This document shows, one piece after another, positions 9,521 through 17,517 of a stretch of DNA of 64,000 nucleotides. Origin of the DNA: Streptomyces sp. LUP47B. Its GTDB lineage: Bacteria; Actinomycetota; Actinomycetes; Streptomycetales; Streptomycetaceae. How positions within the stretch are numbered: position 1 is the first letter of the stretch; every line of letters starts with the position of its first letter. The translations under genes were made by a program, and so were the position numbers. The notes under the pieces are model-generated. The model ran no database searches. It saw only the letters and a program-made list of their open reading frames with translations, and was not told the DNA's origin. Where the stretch lies: assembly GCF_001746295.1 (NCBI RefSeq), contig NZ_MJAH01000001.1:767836-831835 (forward strand), read 5' to 3'.

Positions 9521-9827
9521 GTCTCCCTCTCCTCGCTGGTCGGCTGCCGCCCTTTGCCCGTCGGTGGCATGTCGTTCGGCGGTACTGGCCTTCCCGTCTG
9601 CCCCGACACCCATGTATCCAGCCTCGCGTGTGAGCGAGACCTCGCAACCTGGTCGGCGGGGCCGCCAGCGTGGAAAAGGAGGAGCCGCGACACCTTCGCG
9701 CCCCCTGACGCTTCCGTGCGCCGGATGCGTGTGGCCGAATTCCCCCTGCTTTCAAGGCACTTGGCCGCGGACTGGGTATCCGTGAAGTCACGGGTGGAGA
9801 CCGGCGGCACAAGGGAGGGCTGGGGCT
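9521..9827. other. Divergent intergenic region
   Basis: This separates the divergent PAS-GAF-SpoIIE gene and the membrane-nuclease-like gene. It must hold promoters for both. No clear -35/-10 pair or palindrome is seen by eye, and no convincing gene is present. Confidence 0.3.
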
Positions 9828-10502
9828 GTGGCACGCCTGTCGTGGACGTCCGGCCCCATCCCGTCACGCCGGTCGCGCAAGCGCCGTGTGGTGCGCGCGC
9901 TGCGGGCTCAGGGGTTCTACGGGCCCAGGTTCCGTGACGTGCTGCCCGCTTTCGCCGGTGTCGTGGCGGCCGTGTGCGCAGTGGCCGCCGTGCTCGCCGC
10001 GGGATACCGGGCTGCCGGGATCGTCGTCCCGGTCGCCGGCGTCGCGTTCCTGGCCCTGGTCGTCACGGCCGCGATACGGCACGGACGTCCTGGCGCTCGT
10101 CGCCGTATCGGTTACTACACCGAGGACGAACTGCTCGAACTCGACACCCAGGGACTCGCGCTGGCGGTGGCGCGGATGCTGCGCCGGGACGGGTGGCGGG
10201 TGCGGTTGATGCCCGCGCCGGACCGGCCGCGGCTGTGCGCCCGCGACGCGGCCGGCCGTCGGATCGACGTGGCCTTCCGGCCGGTGGCGGAACCCCTCCC
10301 CGACGAGGACGCGCCGCACCCTCACCCGCACCGCGGGGACCAGGAATCACCCCTGCGCCTGGTCGTCCACCGCGGCGTCTTCACCGCCCGAGACATCCGT
10401 TGGGCTCGGCGGGAGAAGACGATCTGCCTGCTCGACGGGTCCGCTCTGCGGCAGTGGGCGGCGGGCGCACGACTCAACGACGTGCTGTCGCAGGGTTGGT
10501 GA
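9828..10502 (+). CDS. Membrane protein with restriction-endonuclease-like domain
   Basis: A 224-residue protein. A basic N-terminus is followed by two hydrophobic segments (about residues 38-60 and 63-83), then a cytoplasmic domain starting YYTEDELLELDTQGLALAVARMLRRDGW. The pattern of a helix, RLCARDAAGRRIDVAFRP, and then LRLVVHRGVFTARDIRWARR resembles Mrr-type restriction-endonuclease folds. A fully conserved D-x(n)-QxK triad is not obvious, so the nuclease may be inactive. The GTG start at 9828 has AAGGGAGG nine nt upstream. Function is unknown; the family assignment is from fold-like pattern only. Confidence 0.6.
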   Translation: MARLSWTSGPIPSRRSRKRRVVRALRAQGFYGPRFRDVLPAFAGVVAAVCAVAAVLAAGYRAAGIVVPVAGVAFLALVVTAAIRHGRPGARRRIGYYTEDELLELDTQGLALAVARMLRRDGWRVRLMPAPDRPRLCARDAAGRRIDVAFRPVAEPLPDEDAPHPHPHRGDQESPLRLVVHRGVFTARDIRWARREKTICLLDGSALRQWAAGARLNDVLSQGW

Positions 10503-10559
10503 CCGGCAGTCGGTACGCCCCTGTCGCGCAGGAACGTCTCCTCGTCTGCCTCTCCCCCG

Positions 10560-10988
10560 TCAGATCCGCCCGCCGGTCAAGCGGGTGATCGGACCGTGCA
10601 CGTGACGCCCGGCGCGTCGGCCGGCTGCGTACGACGTCGCGGTCAGCGCGGTCAGCCCGGCACCCACGCCCGCGGCGATGAGCTTTCGCTGGGCTATCAC
10701 CGTCCAGGCCGTCTTGGCGACGGCCGCGGCCTGCCCCGAGGCGGCGATGACGGTCTGGCGCCCGGACTCGACGCTCTTGGCCGCGGTCTGCGCGGCCCCA
10801 CTCGCCGTCCTGGCCGCCCGCTCCGTCGCCTCCTTGCCCGCTGACGCAGCGTCATCCGTCTTCGTGGCCGCCTTGTTCGCCGCCTTGGTCGCCGGGGCGG
10901 TGGCCTTCGCCGTGGTACGGCGGGCCTTCGCCGACGCGGACCGCGTGGTCACGGAATCTTGGTTCGTCTGCTCGTTCGATTCACTCAT
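10560..10988 (-). CDS. Ala/Lys-rich histone H1-like protein with hydrophobic C-terminus
   Basis: A 142-residue low-complexity protein. Residues about 15-65 are rich in Ala, Lys and Thr (KARRTTAKATAPATKAANKA) like the tails of bacterial histone H1-like proteins. The region about 65-100 continues Ala-rich, and about 105-130 is hydrophobic (KLIAAGVGAGLTALTATSYAAG) followed by Arg/His. This layout suggests either DNA binding or a membrane-associated helical protein. An in-frame GTG at 11024 is an alternative start. No ribosome site is strong. Function not assigned. Confidence 0.6.
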   Translation of the reverse strand: MSESNEQTNQDSVTTRSASAKARRTTAKATAPATKAANKAATKTDDAASAGKEATERAARTASGAAQTAAKSVESGRQTVIAASGQAAAVAKTAWTVIAQRKLIAAGVGAGLTALTATSYAAGRRAGRHVHGPITRLTGGRI

Positions 10989-11036
10989 GGACAACGCGTT
11001 ACCGCTCGCTTCGACGGCAAACACGCTCCGTTGGAA

Positions 11037-11064
11037 ACGGCCCGGTGCCGCAGCACCGGGCCGT
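11037..11064 (-). terminator. Chitosanase gene terminator hairpin
   Basis: A perfect 12-bp stem (ACGGCCCGGTGC with GCACCGGGCCGT) closes a CGCA tetraloop. It lies 16 nt after the chitosanase stop codon. There is no T-run, as is usual for Streptomyces. It also separates the chitosanase from the H1-like gene on the same strand. Confidence 0.8.
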
Positions 11065-11079
11065 CACGCGTCACCCGTC

Positions 11080-11913
11080 TCAGCCGATGTGGTAGCTGTC
11101 CCCGTAGACCTTCCAGTCAAGTGGCGGGTTCAGGTCGAAGTTGCCCTTGCGCAGGAAGACACGTTGGGCCGTGTCGACGCGGCTGGTGTCGCTGTGCGCC
11201 TCCTCCTGCTTCATCGCCCATACACGTGCGTCGAGGAAGGCGTTCAGGTACGTCGTCTCGTCGCCGCCCTGCGCCGGCGGCTTGGCCTGGCGCAGGGCCC
11301 GGCGGCGGATGCTGCTGAAGCTGGTCGCGTCGCCGCCGTCGCCGTGCATGACGATGGCGTCGTAGTAGGCGAACTGACCGAGCACACGCAGGCCGTCCGC
11401 CTTGCCCTGCTTGACGGCGGGGTTGAAGTAGACGCGGTCGCGTTCGTCGTTCTGCGCCTGCTGGAACGCCGTGTCCCGGGCGGCCTTGCGCCAGTCGTCG
11501 GGGAAGTTCGGGTCCAGGCCGTCGTGCGAGTCGGTGCCGTCGACGCGGCGCAGCGCCGGCAGATACCTGGCAAGGACGTTGCCGGGCTTGCGGTCGGTGT
11601 ACAGCTCGACGAGGTCGAGCATGTCTCCGGTGCCGGAGCAGAAGCCGATGATGCCGGCGGTGTAGCCGCGGCCGTCACCTATGTCCTCTATGTACTTGTA
11701 CTGGGCCTTCCAGTCGAGCGAGGAGTTCTCCGCGCTCGACACCAGCTTCATGGCGATCTCCTTCTTCGCGGGGTCGTCGAGGCCCACTGCGGCCGCGGGC
11801 GCTGCCGCGGCGCGCGGAGAGCTGAGCAGGGCGCCGCAGGTCGCCGCTCCCATCAGAGCGAGCAGGGTGCGGCGGGAGGTGTGGGCGATCGGGGGCACTG
11901 TGTCAGGTTCCAC
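11080..11913 (-). CDS. csnA: Secreted GH46 chitosanase
   Basis: A 277-residue enzyme hydrolysing beta-1,4 links in chitosan. A Tat-type signal is at the N-terminus (SRRTLLALMGAATCGALL, ending near SSPRAAAAPA). The mature part starts VGLDDPAKKEIAMKLVSSAENSSLDW, very similar to the well-known Streptomyces sp. N174 enzyme. Catalytic Glu62 (SAENSS) and Asp80 (EDIGDGRGYT) are spaced 18 residues apart, as in that enzyme (Glu22 and Asp40 of the mature form). The length is normal. The GTG start at 11913 has TTGGAG upstream. A palindromic operator lies about 52-66 nt upstream and a strong terminator downstream, so it is a single-gene unit. Confidence 0.95.
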   Translation of the reverse strand: MEPDTVPPIAHTSRRTLLALMGAATCGALLSSPRAAAAPAAAVGLDDPAKKEIAMKLVSSAENSSLDWKAQYKYIEDIGDGRGYTAGIIGFCSGTGDMLDLVELYTDRKPGNVLARYLPALRRVDGTDSHDGLDPNFPDDWRKAARDTAFQQAQNDERDRVYFNPAVKQGKADGLRVLGQFAYYDAIVMHGDGGDATSFSSIRRRALRQAKPPAQGGDETTYLNAFLDARVWAMKQEEAHSDTSRVDTAQRVFLRKGNFDLNPPLDWKVYGDSYHIG

Positions 11914-11964
11914 GGGGGCTCCAAGTGGAGGTGGGGGGTGGAGAGTTGGTCCGTACCTGATTGT

Positions 11965-11979
11965 TAGGAACGTTTCCTA
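11965..11979. promoter_or_regulatory. Palindromic operator of the chitosanase gene
   Basis: TAGGAACGTTTCCTA is an inverted repeat with arms TAGGAA and TTCCTA around a 3-nt centre. It lies 52 nt upstream of the chitosanase start. GH46 chitosanase genes of Streptomyces are known to be repressed by the ROK-family protein CsnR at a palindrome in this position. No csnR gene is next to it here, so the repressor would be encoded elsewhere. Confidence 0.7.
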
Positions 11980-12079
11980 CCAGTGCGAGGAGCGATCAGT
12001 AACCCACTGCGCGGAACTTCGTAGGTTCGAACGAATGATGTTCGGCAAGACGTGAGTTCGACCAGCCGGTCGAAGGTGG

Positions 12080-12355
12080 GAGCTAGCTCCGCAAAACGTC
12101 CTTCGCGAACAGGAGGCCGTCGCCCAGAGCGGGACGGAGCCGAACCAGGGGGACTTACGGGGCGCGCACGACCTGGAGGCCGGCACGGTGTCCGAGCGCG
12201 CCGCGGTGGCCGGGTCCGGCGGCATCTTCATCGGGCCGCTGGCAGCCAAGCTCGGAATCCGGCCCGCGACGCTGCGCAAACGGGAGCGCGGAGGCTAGTG
12301 CGCCCGCGCCGTGACGCGCTCACCGCGTATCGCGTCTACGACAAGGGCTGGAGCC
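12080..12355 (+). pseudogene. Decayed MerR-type (TioE-like) regulator
   Basis: In one frame from 12080 to a TAG at 12296-12298 the sequence reads LREQEAVAQ, then GGIFIGPLAAKLGIRPATLRKRE. After a frame change it continues VRPRRDALTAYRVYDKG. Together these match the second half of TioE-type regulators, where a second MerR-like helix-turn-helix (FIGPLARRLGLRPATLRAWE) is followed by the conserved segment (L)VRPRRDPLTGYRVYD. The N-terminal helix-turn-helix and the C-terminus are absent, and a stop plus a frameshift separate the two pieces. It is a remnant that cannot make a working regulator. Confidence 0.75.
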
Positions 12356-12421
12356 GCTCGGGGCGCCGGAGGCGTACCTCCGCGAACGGGGATGAGCGGG
12401 AATGAGACCTCGGCCGTGGCC

Positions 12422-12868
12422 TCAGAAGTGCCGTGGCAGTCGGACGACCTGGACGAAGAAGTCGTCGATCTGGCGGACCGCGGCGATGAACTGGTCCAGG
12501 TCCACCGGCTTGGTGACATAGGCGTTCGCGTGGAGCTTGTAGCTGCGCAGGATGTCCTCCTCGGCCGCGGAGGTGGTGAGGACGACCACGGGGATGTGGG
12601 CCAGGTCAGGGTCGGACTTGATCTTCTCCAGGACCTGACGGCCGTCGTACTTGGGGAGGTTGAGGTCGAGGAGGATCAGGTCGGGCTGCGGCGCGTCGGT
12701 GTGGTCGCCGCGTCGGTAGAGGAAGTCCAGTGCTTCCTCGCCGTCCCGTACCACATGGAGCGTGTTGCCGATCTTGTTGTCCTCGAAGGCCTCACGAGTC
12801 ATCAACTCGTCGCCGGGGTCGTCCTCGACGAGGAGTACGTCGATGGGGCTGGCGGCGGGGGTGGTCAT
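12422..12868 (-). CDS. Rcp1-like single-domain response regulator
   Basis: A 148-residue stand-alone receiver domain. It has the acidic pair in LLVEDDPGDELMTREAF, the phospho-acceptor Asp in PDLILLDLNLPKYDG, the Thr of VVVLTTSA and the Lys of YVTKPVDLDQF. The insert after beta 4 and the opening resemble Rcp1, the partner of phytochrome-type kinases. There is no output domain, so it probably relays phosphate within a pathway. Its ATG overlaps the stop of the upstream histidine kinase (ATGA), which strongly suggests that they work together. Confidence 0.92.
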   Translation of the reverse strand: MTTPAASPIDVLLVEDDPGDELMTREAFEDNKIGNTLHVVRDGEEALDFLYRRGDHTDAPQPDLILLDLNLPKYDGRQVLEKIKSDPDLAHIPVVVLTTSAAEEDILRSYKLHANAYVTKPVDLDQFIAAVRQIDDFFVQVVRLPRHF

Positions 12869-14517
12869 GTCAGGGCCTTTTCCTCGGTGCCGACAGCGGA
12901 GGTCTCCGGGCTTTCGGCGATGGACGGGAGCGTGAAGCAGAAGCGGGTGCCGTCCGTGTGGACGGTGTCGATCCAGATCCTGCCTCCGTGTTGTTCCACG
13001 ATCTTCTTGCACAGTGCCAGACCGATGCCGGTGCCACCGTAGGCGTCCCGCCCGTGCAGCCGCTGGAAGATGATGAAGACCTTCTCCGTGAACGGCTCCG
13101 GAATGCCGATGCCGTTGTCCGTGACGGTGATCAGCAGGCTACCGGGGTCGTCGGGGTCGGTTCCACAGGTGATGGACACGTGCGGAGCGCGGTCGGGCTG
13201 GCGGAACTTGAGGGCGTTGCCGACGAGGTTCTGCCAGAGCATGGCCAGCAGGGTGGGATCCCCGACGACCTCGGGCAGGTGCTCCGGGCGGTCGACGCGG
13301 GCACCGGACTCCTCGACGGCGGTCCCGAGGTTGGCCAGCGCCTTGTCCAGTGCCTCGTCGAGACCGACCGGTACCCGGGCGTCGTTGACGCGTCCGACCC
13401 GGGAGAAGGTGAGCAGGTCGTTGATGAGGACCTGCATGCGCCGGGCCCCGTCGACCGCGAAATCGACGTACTGCCGACCGCGGTCGTCGAGTGTGTCGCC
13501 GTAGCGCTTCTCCAGCAGCTGGCAGAAGGAGGCGACCTTGCGCAGGGGCTCCTGAAGATCGTGGGAGGCGACGTAGGCGAACTGCTCCAACTCGGCGTTG
13601 GAGCGGCGCAGTTCCTCGGCCTGGGCGTCCAGGTCGGCGGCCTGCCTGGTCAGCACCTGCTCTTGTGCACGGGAGGCCTCGAGCTCGGCCACGACATGCC
13701 AGCGCATGCCCTCGACGGCGTTGGCCACCGCGATCAGATCGGCCGGGCCGCCGCCGCTGATGACGTACGCGAAGTCGCCGCCGGCCACCCGCCCCGACGC
13801 CGTGCTGAGCGCCTCCAGGGGGCGTGTCACCAGGACCCGGACCAGGACGGCACAGGCGACGCCGGCCAACAGGAAGGCCGCGACCATGCCGGCCAGGACC
13901 GAGTCGCGCACGTTCCGTTCATGGGCGAGGTGGGAGCGGCCGTCCTCCACCGCCTTCGCCAGGTCGGTGTTCTGCTTGTGCCACAAGGTGCGCAGCCGGT
14001 CGAACTCCTTCTTGCCCTGATCGGCCTTCTGCTGGTCCAGCGGCTTCGGCCGGCCGGGGGTGACCGAGACCGCGAGGGGTTCGGCGTAGGTGCGGCGCCA
14101 GTCGGCCGCCTGGCTTTCGATCGCCTTGAGGTCCGCCAGCAGTGCCGGCCGGTCGCCGATGTACTCGTGCAGCCGGGCGGCCGAGCCCGCCTCGGCCTGT
14201 TTGCCCTGGGTGTACGGGTCGAGGAACTGCCGGTCGGCGGCGATCGCGTAGCCGCGGATGCCCGTCTCCTGGTTGACCTGCGCCGCCTGCAGCCGGTACG
14301 CCTCGGTCTGGGCGGGCTGGACGCGGCGCAGCAGCTGGTCGCTCACCTCTGCCGTCCGGCCGAGCAGATGGGCGCCGACCACGCTGCCGACCACCACCAG
14401 CAGCGTCATGACGGCCAGAGCCAGGTAGACCCAGCCCTGCACCGTCAGCCGGCGCCCGATCCACGCCGTGTCCATGCCTCGCCTCACCGTGTGCTCCGAC
14501 ACCACGCTCCCGCTCAC
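12865..14517 (-). CDS. CHASE3-HAMP histidine kinase
   Basis: A 550-residue membrane sensor kinase. A first transmembrane helix (about 28-50) and a second (about 207-232) flank an extracytoplasmic region with CHASE3-type sequence (QVNQETGIRGYAIAADRQFLDPY). A HAMP domain follows, then a coiled coil, then HisKA with the phospho-acceptor His in EQFAYVASHDLQEPLRKV. The ATPase domain has the N box (LWQNLVGNALKF), the G1 box (VTDNGIGIPE) and the G2 box (YGGTGIGLALCKKI). The start GTG overlaps the preceding stop region (TGAGTG); an internal ATG at 14475 is an alternative. It forms an operon with the receivers on both sides. Confidence 0.92.
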   Translation of the reverse strand: MSGSVVSEHTVRRGMDTAWIGRRLTVQGWVYLALAVMTLLVVVGSVVGAHLLGRTAEVSDQLLRRVQPAQTEAYRLQAAQVNQETGIRGYAIAADRQFLDPYTQGKQAEAGSAARLHEYIGDRPALLADLKAIESQAADWRRTYAEPLAVSVTPGRPKPLDQQKADQGKKEFDRLRTLWHKQNTDLAKAVEDGRSHLAHERNVRDSVLAGMVAAFLLAGVACAVLVRVLVTRPLEALSTASGRVAGGDFAYVISGGGPADLIAVANAVEGMRWHVVAELEASRAQEQVLTRQAADLDAQAEELRRSNAELEQFAYVASHDLQEPLRKVASFCQLLEKRYGDTLDDRGRQYVDFAVDGARRMQVLINDLLTFSRVGRVNDARVPVGLDEALDKALANLGTAVEESGARVDRPEHLPEVVGDPTLLAMLWQNLVGNALKFRQPDRAPHVSITCGTDPDDPGSLLITVTDNGIGIPEPFTEKVFIIFQRLHGRDAYGGTGIGLALCKKIVEQHGGRIWIDTVHTDGTRFCFTLPSIAESPETSAVGTEEKALT

Positions 14518-15738
14518 TCAGTTCCAGTTCAGGTGGACGACGGCCACATCGTCGGCCAGGCCGCCCCGCGCCTCGGCGAGGCTCTCGGCCTTCCCGATCA
14601 GCCGGTCCACGAAGGCTTCCGCATCCAGGGCGGCGCCCTCGCGGGCGAGGGCCAGCAGCCCCTCCTCGCCCAGGCGTTCCGGGCCCCGGCTCACATGTCC
14701 CTCGAACAGGCCGTCGGTGAAGAGCACCACCGACGTTCCCGCCGGAACCGGCAGGTGTGCGGTCGGCCATCGCGCGCCGCCGGGGACCATGCCCAGGGCC
14801 GGTCCGCCGGGCACCTCCACCCACTCCACGTCCGATCCGGTGCGGTGGAGCAGGCCGTGATGACCGGCTCGTACGACGTGGGCCTGCTGCTCTCCCGGCA
14901 CGGCGGCCAGCGTCACGAGGGTCGCGAAGACCTCGTCACGCGCCCGCTCGGCCATCAGCAGCTCCTCGAGCCGGGCCATCTGCTGCGCGCCGGTGATGCC
15001 GCTGAGGACGAGGGTGCGCCAGGCGATCCGCAGGGCGACTCCCAGGGCCGCTTCGTCCGGGCCGTGCCCGGAGACGTCCCCGATGAGGGCGTGGAGGGTG
15101 CCGTCGGCGCTCTGGACGATGTCGTAGAAGTCGCCGCCCAGCAGTGTCTGCGCGCGTCCGGGCCGGTAGCGGGCCACGACCTGGACGCCCTCGGCACGCA
15201 GGAGGGGGCGGGGCAGCAGTCCCCGTTCCAGGCGGGCGTTCTCCTGTGCCTGGAGCGCGCCGGCCTGCAGGGCCACCGCCGCCTGCTCGGTCTGCTTGCG
15301 CTGGATCGCGTAGCGCACCGCCCGTCCGAACAGCTCGGGCTCGACCCGGCCCTTGACCAGGTAGTCCTGTGCGCCGGCCGCGACCGCGGCGAGGCCGGTC
15401 TGCTCCTCGGCTAGCCCGGTGAGGACCACGATGGCGACCTGCTCGGCCAGCCCCTGGACCAGGGAGACCGCCTCAAGTCCATGAGCGTCCGGCAGGTGCA
15501 GGTCGAGCAGCACACAGTCGGGCGTCTCGGTGGCGAGCACCTCGGTGGCCTCGGTCATCGACCGCACCCAGCGCAGCCGCATCTTCACGTCGCCGTCGGC
15601 GACCAGTTCCTCCACGAGCAGCGCGTCGCCGGGATCGTCCTCCACGAGGAGAACCGAAGGCTCCCAGCGCTCCCACGCCGTCTCGGCACCGGCTGCCGTC
15701 GCCGACACCAACTCGGCAGCCCCAGTCCCCGAGATCAC
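14518..15738 (-). CDS. Receiver-SpoIIE phosphatase
   Basis: A 406-residue protein. Residues about 28-150 are a receiver domain (LLVEDDPGDALLVEELV, phospho-acceptor Asp in DCVLLDLHLPDAHG, VVLTGLAEE, DYLVKG). A helical linker is followed by a SpoIIE/PP2C domain at about 190-405 with LLGGDFYDIVQ, LIGDVSGHGPDEAALG and VVLFTDGLFEG, which keep the metal ligands. Phosphorylation of the receiver should switch the phosphatase, as in RsbU- or RssB-like fusions. The frame is open to 15858, but GTG 15738 follows a GGGAGG sequence and removes an unlikely N-terminus. It is the first gene of the three-gene phosphorelay operon. Confidence 0.9.
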   Translation of the reverse strand: MISGTGAAELVSATAAGAETAWERWEPSVLLVEDDPGDALLVEELVADGDVKMRLRWVRSMTEATEVLATETPDCVLLDLHLPDAHGLEAVSLVQGLAEQVAIVVLTGLAEEQTGLAAVAAGAQDYLVKGRVEPELFGRAVRYAIQRKQTEQAAVALQAGALQAQENARLERGLLPRPLLRAEGVQVVARYRPGRAQTLLGGDFYDIVQSADGTLHALIGDVSGHGPDEAALGVALRIAWRTLVLSGITGAQQMARLEELLMAERARDEVFATLVTLAAVPGEQQAHVVRAGHHGLLHRTGSDVEWVEVPGGPALGMVPGGARWPTAHLPVPAGTSVVLFTDGLFEGHVSRGPERLGEEGLLALAREGAALDAEAFVDRLIGKAESLAEARGGLADDVAVVHLNWN

Positions 15739-16114
15739 TGCGGTCCCGCCCTCCCATACGTGTCGTTTGCCTCCAGACGTTGTCCAGCACAACGATGGGA
15801 GCTCAGCCAGAGTGACGATCCGATCTTCACACGTCACGGAGAAGGCAACGGAGCCCATCGCCGCACCGCGCGGGGTCCTGCGCCACGGGCAGTGCCCTGC
15901 CTGTGGCAGCCCTCATCGAGGTCGTCATCGTCCGCCCATCCCGAGATTGCATTCGTTCGGGCCGCGTGTACCCCCGATCGGCGGCACCATGCAGGGGCGG
16001 CTGCAGAAAACGACCTTCCGCGGCACACCTTCTCCACATCCGCGGCCCTTCCCCGGGCCTTCGGTTCCGATCGGCCTCACGGGGAACCGGGTAGGACGTC
16101 AGAAAGGAGTCGCC
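15739..16114. other. Divergent intergenic region
   Basis: About 375 nt separate the phosphorelay operon and a small gene on the plus strand. The region must contain promoters in both directions. The most AT-rich part is 15780-15850, next to the phosphorelay. No palindrome or gene is convincing. Confidence 0.3.
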
Positions 16115-16432
16115 GTGACCACCTACGTCATCACCGTCCCCGGCACGTTTCTGCGAGGAGTCCCCGACAGCGTCCACTCCGACATCGGGCGAAGGCTGCG
16201 GCCTCAGGACCCCAGGAACACGGATCTCGGGGAGAGCGAGGAGCTGAATGTGCTGACCGTGGAGGAGGACGGCATGTTCGCCGCCCGGGTCGAGGTCGAG
16301 GCCGCCGACCGGTTGCAGGCCGAGGCCGAGGCGGTACGGCTGGTTTCCCGGGCCCTGCGTGACAGCGGCCTGGCCGAGGAGGACTCGCCGTTGGGCCCGG
16401 CCGTCGTGACCGGCATCGACAGCGAGCTCTGA
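16115..16432 (+). CDS. Small hypothetical protein
   Basis: A 105-residue protein starting at a GTG preceded by AAAGGAG. It opens with a beta-strand-like segment (TTYVITVPGTFLRGVPDSV) and has an acidic middle (EELNVLTVEEDGMFAARVEVEA) and a helical part (RLQAEAEAVRLVSRALRDSG). No known domain is recognised. It is probably soluble. It stands alone, upstream of a GH16 gene with its own ribosome site. Confidence 0.65.
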   Translation: MTTYVITVPGTFLRGVPDSVHSDIGRRLRPQDPRNTDLGESEELNVLTVEEDGMFAARVEVEAADRLQAEAEAVRLVSRALRDSGLAEEDSPLGPAVVTGIDSEL

Positions 16433-16608
16433 GGCAGGCGCCGAAGCGGCCATCCGGTTCGCGGCGTGTCCGGGGGATGGCGCCGCGGAGTCCGGCGGGC
16501 GAGGATGTTCCTTCGCGCAAGCGCGGTCCGCCCACCGCGGTTCCTGGCCTCTTCGGTGCCCCCGCGCGGCACGGGCGGACGACGTCGGCCGCCTGAAGGA
16601 GCCTCGGG

Positions 16609-17517
16609 ATGGGTTCACACGCAGCGCCGCACCACCACAAGCGCACCCTGGTGATGGTCTCGAGCCTCCTGCTCGTGGGAGGCGGCCTCCTGGGCCTCCC
16701 TCGGGCCGACGGAGCGCCCGCTCCGGCCGACGCCTGCCGTACCACCGCCACGCACCTGCCCCGTGGTGACTGCGGCCCCTTCTGGCAGGTCCTCGCCGAG
16801 GACTTCAACGGCGACCGGGTGCCGCTGGGTTCGTTCAGCGACTGCGAGCACGACGTCGACACCTCTGCGGCCCACTGCGGGGGCCTGAAGGGGAAGTACC
16901 GCGACAACTGGTGGGCGTATCCGACCGGTTGGCCCGACACGGCCGGCAGCCGGGGGCGGGACGTGGTGGGGGTCTACCACCCGGAGGACACCGTGAGCGT
17001 CGGTCCCGCGGCGAACGGCGACGGCAGGATGTCCGTGCGGATGTGGCGACCCGCCGACGGCGGCCCCGTGCATGCCGCGGCGCTGGTGCCGCGAGCGGTG
17101 ATGCAGATGAAGTACGGCAAGTACAGCGCGCGCATCAAGGTCACGAAACTCGCGCCCGGCTACAAGTCCGCGTGGCTGCACTACGGCGGAGGCTGCGAGA
17201 TGGACCACCCCGAAGGCGAGTGGACCGGCTCCCTGAGCTCCTTCCACCACCCCTGTGGTGGCGGTGAGCAGGGCTACTTCCCGGGAAGCGACGACTGGAC
17301 GCGGTGGCACACCGTGTCCACCGAGTGGACTCCCGGCCACGTCCGGTTCTTCGTCGACGGCCGACAGACGGGTCATGACACCCGTGACGTGCCGGACCTC
17401 CCCCTGTCCTGGGTGCTCCAGAACGAAAGCGCCCTGGAGGGCCCGGGGGCGGCACCGGGAAGCAGCGCGCAGCTCGACATCACGTGGGTGGCGGCGTACG
17501 CGTACGGCTGGAAGTGA
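16609..17517 (+). CDS. Secreted GH16-type glycoside hydrolase
   Basis: A 302-residue secreted enzyme with a Sec signal (KRTLVMVSSLLLVGGGLLGL, cleavage near residue 35). The jelly-roll domain contains the GH16 catalytic signature CEMDHPEGEW with Glu197, Asp199 and Glu202 in the ExDxxE pattern (nucleophile, assisting Asp, acid/base). The typical strand KYGKYSARIKV precedes it and HTVSTEWTPGHVRFFVDG follows. The likely substrate is a beta-1,3 or beta-1,3/1,4 glucan or a galactan; sequence alone does not decide. The length is that of a single-domain enzyme without a binding module. Its 3' end overlaps the convergent oxidoreductase gene by 38 nt. Confidence 0.88.
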   Translation: MGSHAAPHHHKRTLVMVSSLLLVGGGLLGLPRADGAPAPADACRTTATHLPRGDCGPFWQVLAEDFNGDRVPLGSFSDCEHDVDTSAAHCGGLKGKYRDNWWAYPTGWPDTAGSRGRDVVGVYHPEDTVSVGPAANGDGRMSVRMWRPADGGPVHAAALVPRAVMQMKYGKYSARIKVTKLAPGYKSAWLHYGGGCEMDHPEGEWTGSLSSFHHPCGGGEQGYFPGSDDWTRWHTVSTEWTPGHVRFFVDGRQTGHDTRDVPDLPLSWVLQNESALEGPGAAPGSSAQLDITWVAAYAYGWK

